From contig NZ_JANBVS010000001.1 of assembly GCF_024586915.1 (NCBI RefSeq), positions 372,001 to 436,000 of the forward strand: a DNA stretch of 64,000 nt, given 5' to 3'. The notes below the pieces were generated by a model. The model was not told the DNA's origin and did no database searches. It saw only the letters and a program-made list of their open reading frames with translations. Below are positions 9,179 to 17,800 of the stretch, piece after piece (the first letter of the stretch is position 1; every line of letters begins with the position of its first letter). The translations under genes were made by a program, and so were the position numbers. Source of the stretch: Bradyrhizobium sp. SRS-191. Lineage in GTDB: Bacteria; Pseudomonadota; Alphaproteobacteria; Rhizobiales; Xanthobacteraceae.

Positions 9179-9948
9179 GTCACCTCGATCGCGACCGGCG
9201 TCGGCTTCTTGCGGCGGATCAGCCACCACACGCCGGCGAGATCCATGATTCCGATCCAGAGCCGGTCGAAGAAGCCGTAGTTGGAGATGCCCGAATGTCG
9301 CGGGCGATCGATCACGTCGATATAGGCGATGTCGTAGCCCTCACGCCGCACCAGCGCCGGCAGGAAGCGGTGCAGACCATCGAAATACGGCATCATCAGG
9401 AACACGTCGCGGCGCACGGCCTTGAGGCCGCAGCCGGTGTCGCGCGTGCCATCCTTCAGCACCGCATTTCGGATCTTGTTGGCAATCCGTGACTGCAGCT
9501 TCTTGAAGCCGGTGTCCTTGCGGCCGACGCGCTGGCCCGCAACAAGACCGACGCCAGCGCCACCCTTCTCGAGCGCGGCAAGCAGGTCGGGCAGGAAAGC
9601 GGGATTGTTCTGGCCGTCGCCGTCGAGCGTGGCGACCATGCCGCCGCGCGCGGCGCGGATGCCGCTTCGGACTGCCGCGGATTGCCCAGACGACTTCTCG
9701 TGGCGCAGGACACGCAGGTTCGGCCGCCGTGCCATCTCGTCGGCAAGCCGCTGTGCAGTGTCGTCGGTCGAACCATCATTGACGTAGATGATCTCGTACG
9801 GCCAAAGACCGTCGAGCGCGGCCGCGATCTCGGTGATCAGCGGCGTGATGTTGCCGGCCTCGTTGCGCACGGGAACGACGATGGAGACGGCAACGGGGGT
9901 TTCGGTCGACAAGATCGGGACTCGTGATGGCGTGATCGGCCGGTTCAT
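9175..9948 (-). CDS. GT2 glycosyltransferase, polyprenyl-phosphate sugar synthase type
   Basis: This is a 257-residue family-2 glycosyltransferase. The N-terminal nucleotide-sugar fold starts with SIVVPVRNEAGNI, the metal-binding DGD sits in ATLDGDGQN, and the GTRDTGCGLKAVRRD motif is shared with DPM1/ArnC-like enzymes. Only a short hydrophobic C-terminal segment is present, so it is probably membrane-associated. It likely moves a sugar from a nucleotide donor to a polyprenyl phosphate on the cytoplasmic face, feeding the GT39 enzyme three genes up. The ATG at 9948 is chosen; an in-frame GTG at 9957 is possible. The stop overlaps the LABN start. Confidence 0.87.
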   Translation of the reverse strand: MNRPITPSRVPILSTETPVAVSIVVPVRNEAGNITPLITEIAAALDGLWPYEIIYVNDGSTDDTAQRLADEMARRPNLRVLRHEKSSGQSAAVRSGIRAARGGMVATLDGDGQNNPAFLPDLLAALEKGGAGVGLVAGQRVGRKDTGFKKLQSRIANKIRNAVLKDGTRDTGCGLKAVRRDVFLMMPYFDGLHRFLPALVRREGYDIAYIDVIDRPRHSGISNYGFFDRLWIGIMDLAGVWWLIRRKKPTPVAIEVT

Positions 9949-10002
9949 GCCCGGCACTGCGGCGGGGGCTTATTATGGGGCTTGGGCCCCTCTCGCAACC
10001 CC

Positions 10003-10794
10003 CTAGCGCGGTACGATCCCACCATCCTTCGACAGGCGGAAGCCGAGCCGTCGTGCTGCGAACCAGTAGCGCACCAGCATGGCACAGCCGAGGCCGACGA
10101 CGGCACCGGCGACGACGTCGCTCGGATGATGGGCCAGCAGCACCAGCCGGCTCAGCGCGATGAGGACGGCGTAGATGAACATGGGAATCCGCAGCCGCGG
10201 CCAGACCGCAGCGACGGCGAAGGCCAGCGCGAAGGCGGTCACGGCGTGAGCCGAGGGCATGCTGAAGTAAGCCGGCGTACCGTTGAACGGGTCGAAGTTG
10301 AAGGCGTTCGCCTTGCCGCCGACGAAGGGCCGGCCGCGGCCGATGATGTATTTCAGCACCTGGGCCGCGAGCACCGAGGTCAGCACCGCGAAGAAGAAAT
10401 ACTGAACATGCGTCGCGAAGTTCAGCAGCCGGCTGCGCGTCGCCTCGGGCCATAGCGGCGCGATCAGGATGGTCACGACGACGCCCGCCGCAAGAAGACC
10501 GAGGACATATTCATCCTGGCCGAACTCCGTGATGATCCGCACCGGCCACAGGCTCGGCGTGCCGCGCGCGGGCATCAAGCCGATCTCGTAGGCGTCGAAG
10601 CCAACCATCAGCACCAGGATCGCGCCGAGGCCGATCGCGCCGACCAGGAGAAGCCCGCGCCACAGACGCTGCCGGCTCGCGGCATCAGGCGCCGTCTGCG
10701 GCCGGCGCACCAGCCGGCCGAGCGAGAATTTCGCGACCAGCGCGAGCTGGGAGAAATAGCCTGACGAAGACGATGGGCTATCGGGGGCCAGCAT
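10003..10794 (-). CDS. PAP2-family membrane phosphatase
   Basis: This is a 263-residue membrane protein with about six hydrophobic helices. It carries the PAP2 phosphatase motifs KYIIGRGRP, PSAHA (as MPSAHAVTAFA) and a later HHPSDVVAG. These three form the lipid-phosphate phosphatase active site facing the periplasm. Substrates could be undecaprenyl pyrophosphate or a lipid A phosphate (LpxE-like). Its ATG at 10794 directly abuts the stop of the GT39 gene, so the two are translated from one message. The gene context favours lipid A or lipid-carrier work, but the substrate is an inference. Confidence 0.85.
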   Translation of the reverse strand: MLAPDSPSSSSGYFSQLALVAKFSLGRLVRRPQTAPDAASRQRLWRGLLLVGAIGLGAILVLMVGFDAYEIGLMPARGTPSLWPVRIITEFGQDEYVLGLLAAGVVVTILIAPLWPEATRSRLLNFATHVQYFFFAVLTSVLAAQVLKYIIGRGRPFVGGKANAFNFDPFNGTPAYFSMPSAHAVTAFALAFAVAAVWPRLRIPMFIYAVLIALSRLVLLAHHPSDVVAGAVVGLGCAMLVRYWFAARRLGFRLSKDGGIVPR

Positions 10795-12537
10795 TTATTC
10801 GGTGCCCTCCGAACGATAGATCGCGATCGAGACCGTGCGGCCCTGCGAGATATTGTAGCCGTCGATGCGCCGGGCGACATTGTAGCGCAGACCAATGGCC
10901 TCGGCCCGCTGCACGAAGGCACGCTCCGTGCGCTGCTCGACCAGGGCGAAGCGGCAGGTGCCCTGGCTGAGGAAGTCGGCGGCACCGGAGCCGTCGGTCA
11001 GCTGCGTCGACGTTCCCGTCATGAAGACGAGGCTGGGCTCGTGGAAGCCGGCCGCCGCCGCCTTCGGTCCGACGCAGACGACGTTGCGCAAGGCGCGTGC
11101 GATCTCCGCGCTCGGGAACAGCGGCGTCAGCGCCGGCAGCACTGCGCCATAGACCACAAACGCCAGGAACATCGCCGCCACGGCGGCATTCAGCAACGAG
11201 CGCTCGGCGCGGCCATCGTCGTAGAGCCACCAGGCGAACAGGCCGAAGATCAGCGACGCCGCCACGAAAGGCCAGGCCAGGAAAACCGGCTGGTGGGTGA
11301 CAACGATGGCGCCGATCACGGCGACGACTGAGGTAATTGCGGGAATCGCGAACCACCAGGCAGCCCCGCGGCGCAGCCAGGAGCGCGACAGCACACGCCG
11401 CTCCAGCGCGCCGACGGTGAGGATCGCGATCGCCGGATACAGCGGCAGCACGTAATGCGGCAGCTTGGTCAGCACCGCCTCGAACACGATCCAGGACGGC
11501 AGCAGCCAGGCCAGCAGGAACTGCGCGCCCGGCTCGCGCCGTGCCCGCCACACGGCGGGAGCGGCCATCGCGGCCAGCGGCGCGCCCGGCCAGAAGGTGA
11601 TGAACAGCAGCAGCAGATACAGTCCGGGAGGCGCGCCATGCGACTCCTGCGCGCCGATCTTGCTCAGCATGTCGCCGCCGACGGAGTCGGCAAAAAAGGT
11701 GTCGCCGGCGCGCAGGAAGATCAGCACGAACCAGGGCAGCACCAGCACGAGCATCCACATCAAACCCCAGACGGGGCGCAGGCGCCACAGCCACCCAGCG
11801 CCGCGATCCATGATCGCGAGCGCGATGATCGTGAGGCCCGCAAACATCAGGATCAGAGGGCCCTTGATCAGGATGCCGACGGCGAGCGCCGTCCAGAACA
11901 TCGCCGGCGGTCCCCACGGCGGATGCTCGGGATCCTCGCCGCGCTGCCAGGACAGATAGACGCGCGCCAGCGCGCCCATCGCGGCGACCACGGTGAACAG
12001 CAGCATCGCATCGGTCTTGGCAAGCCGCGCCTCGACGCCGAGCAACACCGAGCAGCACATCAGGAGTGCGGCGAACACCGCGCCGCGCCGGGTGACGAAG
12101 GCGAGCGCCGTCCAATAGGTCAGCAGCACCGCGCCGATGGCGCCGATCAGCGAGGGAATGCGATAGACCCAGATGCGCAGCTGCGCCCGCGGCAGCCCGA
12201 TGGCCGAGGCGGTCTCAACGGCAGCCGATTGCAACCAGTAGATGCCGACCGGTTTCTTGTAGCGCACGTCGTCCTGGAAACGGATATCGACGTAATCACC
12301 GCTCTCGACCATCTGCTTGGTCGCCTGCGCGAAGCGCGCCTCGTCGCGATCGACAGGCGGAATGGTGAAGAAGCCGGGCAGGAACAGCAGCAGGCCGCAG
12401 ACGAGCAGGAACGCGACCGCCCTGGCATGACTCACGGTGACGGCATCGATCATCCGCACCAGCCGATTGCCCGGATTCACCAGGTTCTTCGGCTCGCGCG
12501 GCTCTCCAAAACGGGGGCGGGCATAGGTCTCGACCAT
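10795..12537 (-). CDS. GT39 (ArnT-like) membrane glycosyltransferase
   Basis: This is an integral membrane glycosyltransferase of 580 residues from the ATG at 12537 (a TTG at 12573 would add twelve). The first periplasmic loop carries the PVDRDEARFAQATKQMV motif, with the Asp-Glu pair conserved in ArnT/PMT enzymes, followed by RYKKPVGIYWLQ. About eleven hydrophobic helices follow. ArnT-like enzymes take a sugar from a polyprenyl phosphate and place it on lipid A or another envelope acceptor on the periplasmic side. The GT2, LABN and PAP2 genes directly downstream fit such a pathway. The sugar (for example galacturonate or aminoarabinose) cannot be read. Confidence 0.87.
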   Translation of the reverse strand: MVETYARPRFGEPREPKNLVNPGNRLVRMIDAVTVSHARAVAFLLVCGLLLFLPGFFTIPPVDRDEARFAQATKQMVESGDYVDIRFQDDVRYKKPVGIYWLQSAAVETASAIGLPRAQLRIWVYRIPSLIGAIGAVLLTYWTALAFVTRRGAVFAALLMCCSVLLGVEARLAKTDAMLLFTVVAAMGALARVYLSWQRGEDPEHPPWGPPAMFWTALAVGILIKGPLILMFAGLTIIALAIMDRGAGWLWRLRPVWGLMWMLVLVLPWFVLIFLRAGDTFFADSVGGDMLSKIGAQESHGAPPGLYLLLLFITFWPGAPLAAMAAPAVWRARREPGAQFLLAWLLPSWIVFEAVLTKLPHYVLPLYPAIAILTVGALERRVLSRSWLRRGAAWWFAIPAITSVVAVIGAIVVTHQPVFLAWPFVAASLIFGLFAWWLYDDGRAERSLLNAAVAAMFLAFVVYGAVLPALTPLFPSAEIARALRNVVCVGPKAAAAGFHEPSLVFMTGTSTQLTDGSGAADFLSQGTCRFALVEQRTERAFVQRAEAIGLRYNVARRIDGYNISQGRTVSIAIYRSEGTE

Positions 12538-12588
12538 GGGGTTCCGAATACGCTGAAACCACCATGTCGACAACCGCTTAGCGAACGG

Positions 12589-14823
12589 TCACTGGATTCT
12601 GACCACAACTGTGTCCGCAGCGCCCGTGGCATCGATCACGGTGAGGCGGGCAAAGCCCGGTCCGGGCGGATCGATCAGGCGCTGGCGCCGGCTGTCGATC
12701 TCGCCGACCGGGAGGCCGTTGACCATCATGGTCAGCGGCAGCACGCCGCCGGAGACCTTCACCGGCATCACCGAGGCCTCAGGTCCGGCCGAGCGGTCGA
12801 CGTCGATGCGCGAGCCATTCAGCGGGAACTGGATGTGAGGCGCCTGCTCTGCGCCCGTGCGCACGAGTTCGCCGATCGGACGGAACCGGCGCAGCGGCAG
12901 CGGCAACTTTGAATTGCTGGCGACAAGCGCCCCCTTGGGCGGCTTCGGCAAGGCGGCGGGCAGCTTGCCCGAGCGCGCGAACGCGTCGAACAGGATCGGC
13001 GCCGCAGAGACGCGGCCGATCAGGCCGGGCACCGGCGCGCCGTCGGGACGGCCGACCCAGACGCCGATCGTGACACGGCCGTCGAAGCCGATCGACCAGG
13101 CGTCACGATAGCCGTAGCTGGTGCCGGTCTTGAAGGCGATGCGGTTGCGCGCGGCGTTTTCCGGCGGCGGCGTGCCGAGCAGCACGTTGCCGACCTGCCA
13201 GGCGGCCGCCGGATCCATCAGCCGCATCGGCTCCCGGGCATCGTCCTTCTCATCCGCGGTCACGATCTCGCGCAGCGGCCTGGTTGTCCCAAGGCGCGGG
13301 AAGCCCGCATAGAGCTGCGAGAGGTCCTGCAGGGTCACGCCGACGCCGCCGAGGCCCATGGCAAGGCCGGGTGCTTCGTCCTTCGGCAGAATCAGGTTGC
13401 CCCCGGCCTGCTTCAGCCGCGACGACAGCCGGCTGGCGCCGACGCGGTCGAGCAGCACGATCGCCGGTACGTTCAGCGACAGCTGCAGCGCCTTGCGCAC
13501 CGGCACCGTGCCCTGGAACGTCATGTCGAAATTCTCCGGCGCGTAGGAACCGAAGCGCACCGGACGGTCCTCGATCAGGCTCTCCGGATGCACGAAGCCG
13601 TCCTCGAAGGCGAGGCCGTAGATAAAAGGCTTCAGGGTCGAGCCGGGCGAGCGCACCGCGCGGGTCATGTCGACCTGCCCTGCCCGCCTCTCGTCGAAAT
13701 AATCGGCCGAGCCGATATGGGCGAGCACGTCGCCGCTCTCATTGTCGATCACGATGATGCCGACCGAGACGTTTGGCCCCAGCGCCACGGCGCGGTCGCG
13801 CGCCAATGGCTCCAATACTTTCTGCAAGGAGGAATCGAGTGTCAGCCGGATGATCGGCTGGTCCTTCACGACCGCCGTGGCCTGGTCGGCGGCATGCGGC
13901 GCCAGGATCGGCATCGGCTTGCGGAAGGCCGGGACGGGTTGCGCCTTGGCCTGTGCGGCCTCGTCGGCGGAGATGACGTTCTCCGAGACCATGCGGTCGA
14001 GCACCCGGTCGCGGCCGCGGCGCGCGGCCTCCGGATGCCGGTCAAGCCTGCGCGTCTCCGGCGACTGCGGCAGCGCCACCAGCAGCGCGGCTTCCGCCAG
14101 CGACAGCCGTTTCGGCTCCTTGCCGAAATAGGCGATCGAGGCTGAGCGGATGCCTTCGAGATTGCCGCCATAGGGCGCGAGCGTCAGATAGAGATCGAGG
14201 ATCTCGTCCTTGCTCAGCTTCTGTTCGAGCTCGAGCGCGCGCACGATCTGCCGCAGCTTCGCATGCAGCGAGCGCTGCCGCCGCGGCTCGAGCAGCCGCG
14301 CCAGCTGCATCGTGATCGTCGAGCCGCCGGAGACGATGTGGCCGTGCGAGCCGAGCTGGATCGCGGCGCGGGCCAGCGCGCGCGGATCGACACCGTGATG
14401 GTCGTAGAAGCGCTGGTCCTCATAGGCGAACAGCAGCTTCAGATAGGTCGGATCGACGTCCTTCCTGGCGCTGACCGGCAGCCGCCACCGTCCGTCCGCC
14501 ATCGCATAGGCGCGCAGCAGCTTGCCGTGGCGGTCGACCACGGTGGTGGAGACGGCCTTGGCTTCTTGGAGCGGCAGCGGACCGAGCCAGATCGTGTAGG
14601 CGGTGAGTGCAGTCGCCACGACCAAGATCAGCAGGAGCGCAAATGCCGCTAGACGTTTTACGACGCGCCCTCTCCTCCCGTCATGGCCGGGCTTGTCCCG
14701 GCCATCCACGTCGTGCAGCGCGCGCGAAGCGAGCGTGGATGCCCGGGTCGAGCCCGGGCAGGACGGCGTTTGTAGCTCCGCCGCTCCGCCTAACTCACGA
14801 TCGCTCGTTCCACCCTCGCTCAT
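12589..14823 (-). CDS. pbpC: Penicillin-binding protein 1C
   Basis: This is a bifunctional peptidoglycan synthase of about 744 residues. After one membrane anchor (about residues 58-80) comes a glycosyltransferase domain with EDQRFYDHHGVD and GGSTITMQLARLL. The transpeptidase domain has the catalytic S395 in SPGSTLKPF, the SLN triad, and K565 in KTGTSYGYRDAW. A PBP1C C-terminal domain closes the protein. The ATG at 14823 overlaps the alpha-2-macroglobulin stop as ATGA. Residues of about 20-49 are encoded by an 87-bp dispersed palindromic element, so the N-terminus is unusual; no other good start lies between the element and the anchor. Confidence 0.9.
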   Translation of the reverse strand: MSEGGTSDRELGGAAELQTPSCPGSTRASTLASRALHDVDGRDKPGHDGRRGRVVKRLAAFALLLILVVATALTAYTIWLGPLPLQEAKAVSTTVVDRHGKLLRAYAMADGRWRLPVSARKDVDPTYLKLLFAYEDQRFYDHHGVDPRALARAAIQLGSHGHIVSGGSTITMQLARLLEPRRQRSLHAKLRQIVRALELEQKLSKDEILDLYLTLAPYGGNLEGIRSASIAYFGKEPKRLSLAEAALLVALPQSPETRRLDRHPEAARRGRDRVLDRMVSENVISADEAAQAKAQPVPAFRKPMPILAPHAADQATAVVKDQPIIRLTLDSSLQKVLEPLARDRAVALGPNVSVGIIVIDNESGDVLAHIGSADYFDERRAGQVDMTRAVRSPGSTLKPFIYGLAFEDGFVHPESLIEDRPVRFGSYAPENFDMTFQGTVPVRKALQLSLNVPAIVLLDRVGASRLSSRLKQAGGNLILPKDEAPGLAMGLGGVGVTLQDLSQLYAGFPRLGTTRPLREIVTADEKDDAREPMRLMDPAAAWQVGNVLLGTPPPENAARNRIAFKTGTSYGYRDAWSIGFDGRVTIGVWVGRPDGAPVPGLIGRVSAAPILFDAFARSGKLPAALPKPPKGALVASNSKLPLPLRRFRPIGELVRTGAEQAPHIQFPLNGSRIDVDRSAGPEASVMPVKVSGGVLPLTMMVNGLPVGEIDSRRQRLIDPPGPGFARLTVIDATGAADTVVVRIQ
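14679..14765. repeat. Dispersed palindromic element inside pbpC
   Basis: This 87-bp element starts with CGTCATGGCCGGGC and ends with the near-complement. It closely resembles the intergenic copy at 24151-24236. Its length is a multiple of three, and it keeps the pbpC frame open, adding a Pro/Gly/Asp-rich segment ahead of the membrane anchor. Confidence 0.85.
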
Positions 14824-17800
14824 TTCGCCGCGCGGACCTCCACGGCTCCTGTCCCGGTCCGACCATAGCGCGAGGGATTGTACATGTCCTCGACATAGGC
14901 CTGCGGCAGCACGTATTTGCCGGGCGACACCGCGCGCACGACGTAAGCCACGGTGAACACGGCCTTGGAATCCGCGGCGCGGTCCAGTGCGGTGGTGAAG
15001 CGGTCGTCGCGGAACTCGGTATTCACAGGCTCCTGGCCGTCCTCGATCCAATCCAGCGTGCCGCTGTCACCCGACGACACCAGGCGCGGATTGTCGATCT
15101 CGAGCCCCGCCGGCAGATAGTCCGACACCATGATGTGCCCGTATTCCGGCTTAGCCTCGGTGACTTTCAGGACGACGGCGAAGCGGTCGTTCTGCTTCGC
15201 GATCTTGATATCCGCCGGCTTGCCGTCGAGCGTGTAGTAGCTGCGCTCGATCTTGAAGCCGTTGGAGGCCGCCGGCTCGGGCGTCAGCGGCGAGCCGGAC
15301 ACCGAGACCACCGCCTGCACCGGCGCGTCGCCGGTGTTGGTGATCTTCAGCGGCTGGCCGGAGAGCTCCGCGGCCTTGTAGCTGCGGTACAGCGCCTGCT
15401 TCACCGCTTGGCCGTTGACGTCGAGCACCAGGGTCTCCTTGGCGAGCGCGCGCGCCGCCAGCACCATCCACGCATTCTCCTGCGTGGACGTATACGGCGT
15501 CAGCCCGCGCGCCGCCTCGACGCGCGCGACGGCCTGCGTCAAGGTCGCGCGCGGCGCGTTGCCCTCGCCCGCCAGCGACACCAGCGCCGCCGCATCGCGC
15601 AGGTCCGAGCCGTAGTCGGTGCGGCCGAATACCAGCACCGGCTTCGGCGCGAGGCTGTCGGCCGCAGCGCCATAGACCCGCTCGGCGCGGGCGCGGTCAC
15701 CGACCAGCGCCAGCGCCGCTGCGAGCTGCGCCTTGGCGATCGGCGTCGCCAAATTGCCGAGCTTGGTGTCGGCGAGATAGCGCAGATCGCCGATCGGCGC
15801 CGCGCCATTGCGTGCCAGCACGTAGAGGCCATAAGCGAGATCGCGGCCGCCGGTCTTCTCCGGCTCCTCGGCATTGACCACCGAGTTCCTGACGCGGTCG
15901 AGAGCGCTCTTGAACAGCACGTCCGGCACGGCAAACCCCTTTTCGCGGGCGCGGGTCAGGAAGTCCGTCACATAGGCATCGAGCCAGGGATCGTCGCCGC
16001 CGGCCGACCACAGTCCGAACGAGCCGTTCGAGCCCTGACGAGCAAGAAGCCGATCGATGGAGTCGCGGATGCGCTGGTCGACCTCGGTATCCATCGCCAG
16101 ATGCGCGCCCGCGGCGAGCTCGTTGACATAGAGCAGCGGCATCGCGCGGCTGGTGATCTGCTCCGAGCAACCATGCGGATAGCGGTCGAGCGCCTTGAGG
16201 ATCGTCGCCGCGTCGAGCGCGGTCGACAGTCCCGCCGACAGCGACACCGTGCCGGTGCCCGCCACGAGATCACTGAACATGTCAGACGTCAGCGTCAGGC
16301 TCTCGCCCTTCGCCAACTTGCGGATCGAGCGCCGCGCCAGCACCTGCGTCGCCGGCTTGACGTCGAGCTGATAGTGCCGCGCCAGCGCCAGTCCGTTCGG
16401 TCCCTTGATGTCGACGTCGAGCTGCGCCGTGCCGGTGCCGCTGGCATCGAGCGGCAGGGTCGACGACCCCCGCTGCTTGGCCGCGAGCTTCAACGTCACA
16501 TTGGCATTGCCGGACACCTTGACGGGGCCACTCGCCTTGACGGCCACGACATAGTCGCCGGGCGCGCCCTCGACATTGTCGACATCGAAGGACAGCGTGC
16601 CGCGATCACCACTCAGCAGGAAGCGCGGCAAGGTCGCGGTCAGCACCACGGGATCGCGCACAGTGACGTCGACATTGGCGCGACCGACCTTGGTCGCGCT
16701 CCACGCCACCGCCATCACGCGCGCGGTGCCCGCAAACTCCGGAATGTCGAAGCTGACCTCCGCGGTGCCGTCGGGACCGACGGTCACGATGCCCGAATAC
16801 AGCGCCAGCGGCTTCTGCGTCGGCGGCGAGCCCTGCAGCTCGGCGCCTCCGCTGTCACCGCCGGAGCGGATCTGGCCGCGCGAGCCCTGCATGCCGTCGA
16901 TCAGCTGCCCATAGAGGTCGCGGATCTCGGCCGAGAGCTGGCGCTGGCCGAGATAGTAGTCGTCCGGCGCCGGCGGCTTGTAGTTGGTGAGATTGAGAAT
17001 GCCGACATCGACCGCCGCGATGACGATCTTGGCGTCCTCGCCGGGATTGAGCCCGCCGATCTTGACCGGGATCTTCAACGCCGAGCCCGGCCGCACCAGC
17101 GCCGGCGGGCTCAAGGCCACGTTCAAGGTCCGGACCGATTTGTCGATCCCGAACCAGGCGACCCCGAGCGCCCGGCCAGGCATGCGCTGCGCGGCCGCAT
17201 CGAGCGGACGCCGGAGCGTCGTCACGACATAGGCGCCCGTGCCCCAGTCCTTGCCGACCGAAAGCTTGACCTGGTTGGTGCCTTCCTTGACCTCGGTGGT
17301 CTGCGTCGTCAGCAGCCGGTCGCCGAGCACGTTGACCGTGAGCTTGCCGGCGGTGCGCGCATTCACCGTGACGACCATGGTGTCGCCCGACTGGTATTGC
17401 GGCTTGTCGAGCGACGTCTCCAGCAAATCAGGCGTATCGGCGCTGCCCTCGGTGTACCAGCCGACATCGAACTGGAGCGAGGTTACCGGACCATCCGCAT
17501 CCGCCGACTTGACGTCGAGCCGATAGCGCCCCGCCTCCGGCTGGAAGCTCAGCCGCGCCGGCTTGTTCGCTGCGATCGTGACGTCGCCGTCGCCGACGCG
17601 CTTGGTCGACTTCACCGGCTCGTACTCCCAATAGGAGTTCTGCCGGTACCACTGATAGCGCGACTCGATCTTCAGGAGCTCATAGCGCAGTCCATTGCGC
17701 GCCAGCGTCTTGCCCTCCGGCGAGACGAACACAACGTCGAACTCCGCCTTGTCGCCCTCGCCGACGCTCTTGCCCGAGAATGACGGCTTGATGCCGATCT

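Noticed and set aside
14607-17783. Open frame of 1058 codons on the plus strand
   Set aside because: It lies wholly opposite pbpC and the alpha-2-macroglobulin gene, is Arg/His/Ala-rich as antisense frames in GC-rich DNA are, and has no ribosome site or recognisable domain.
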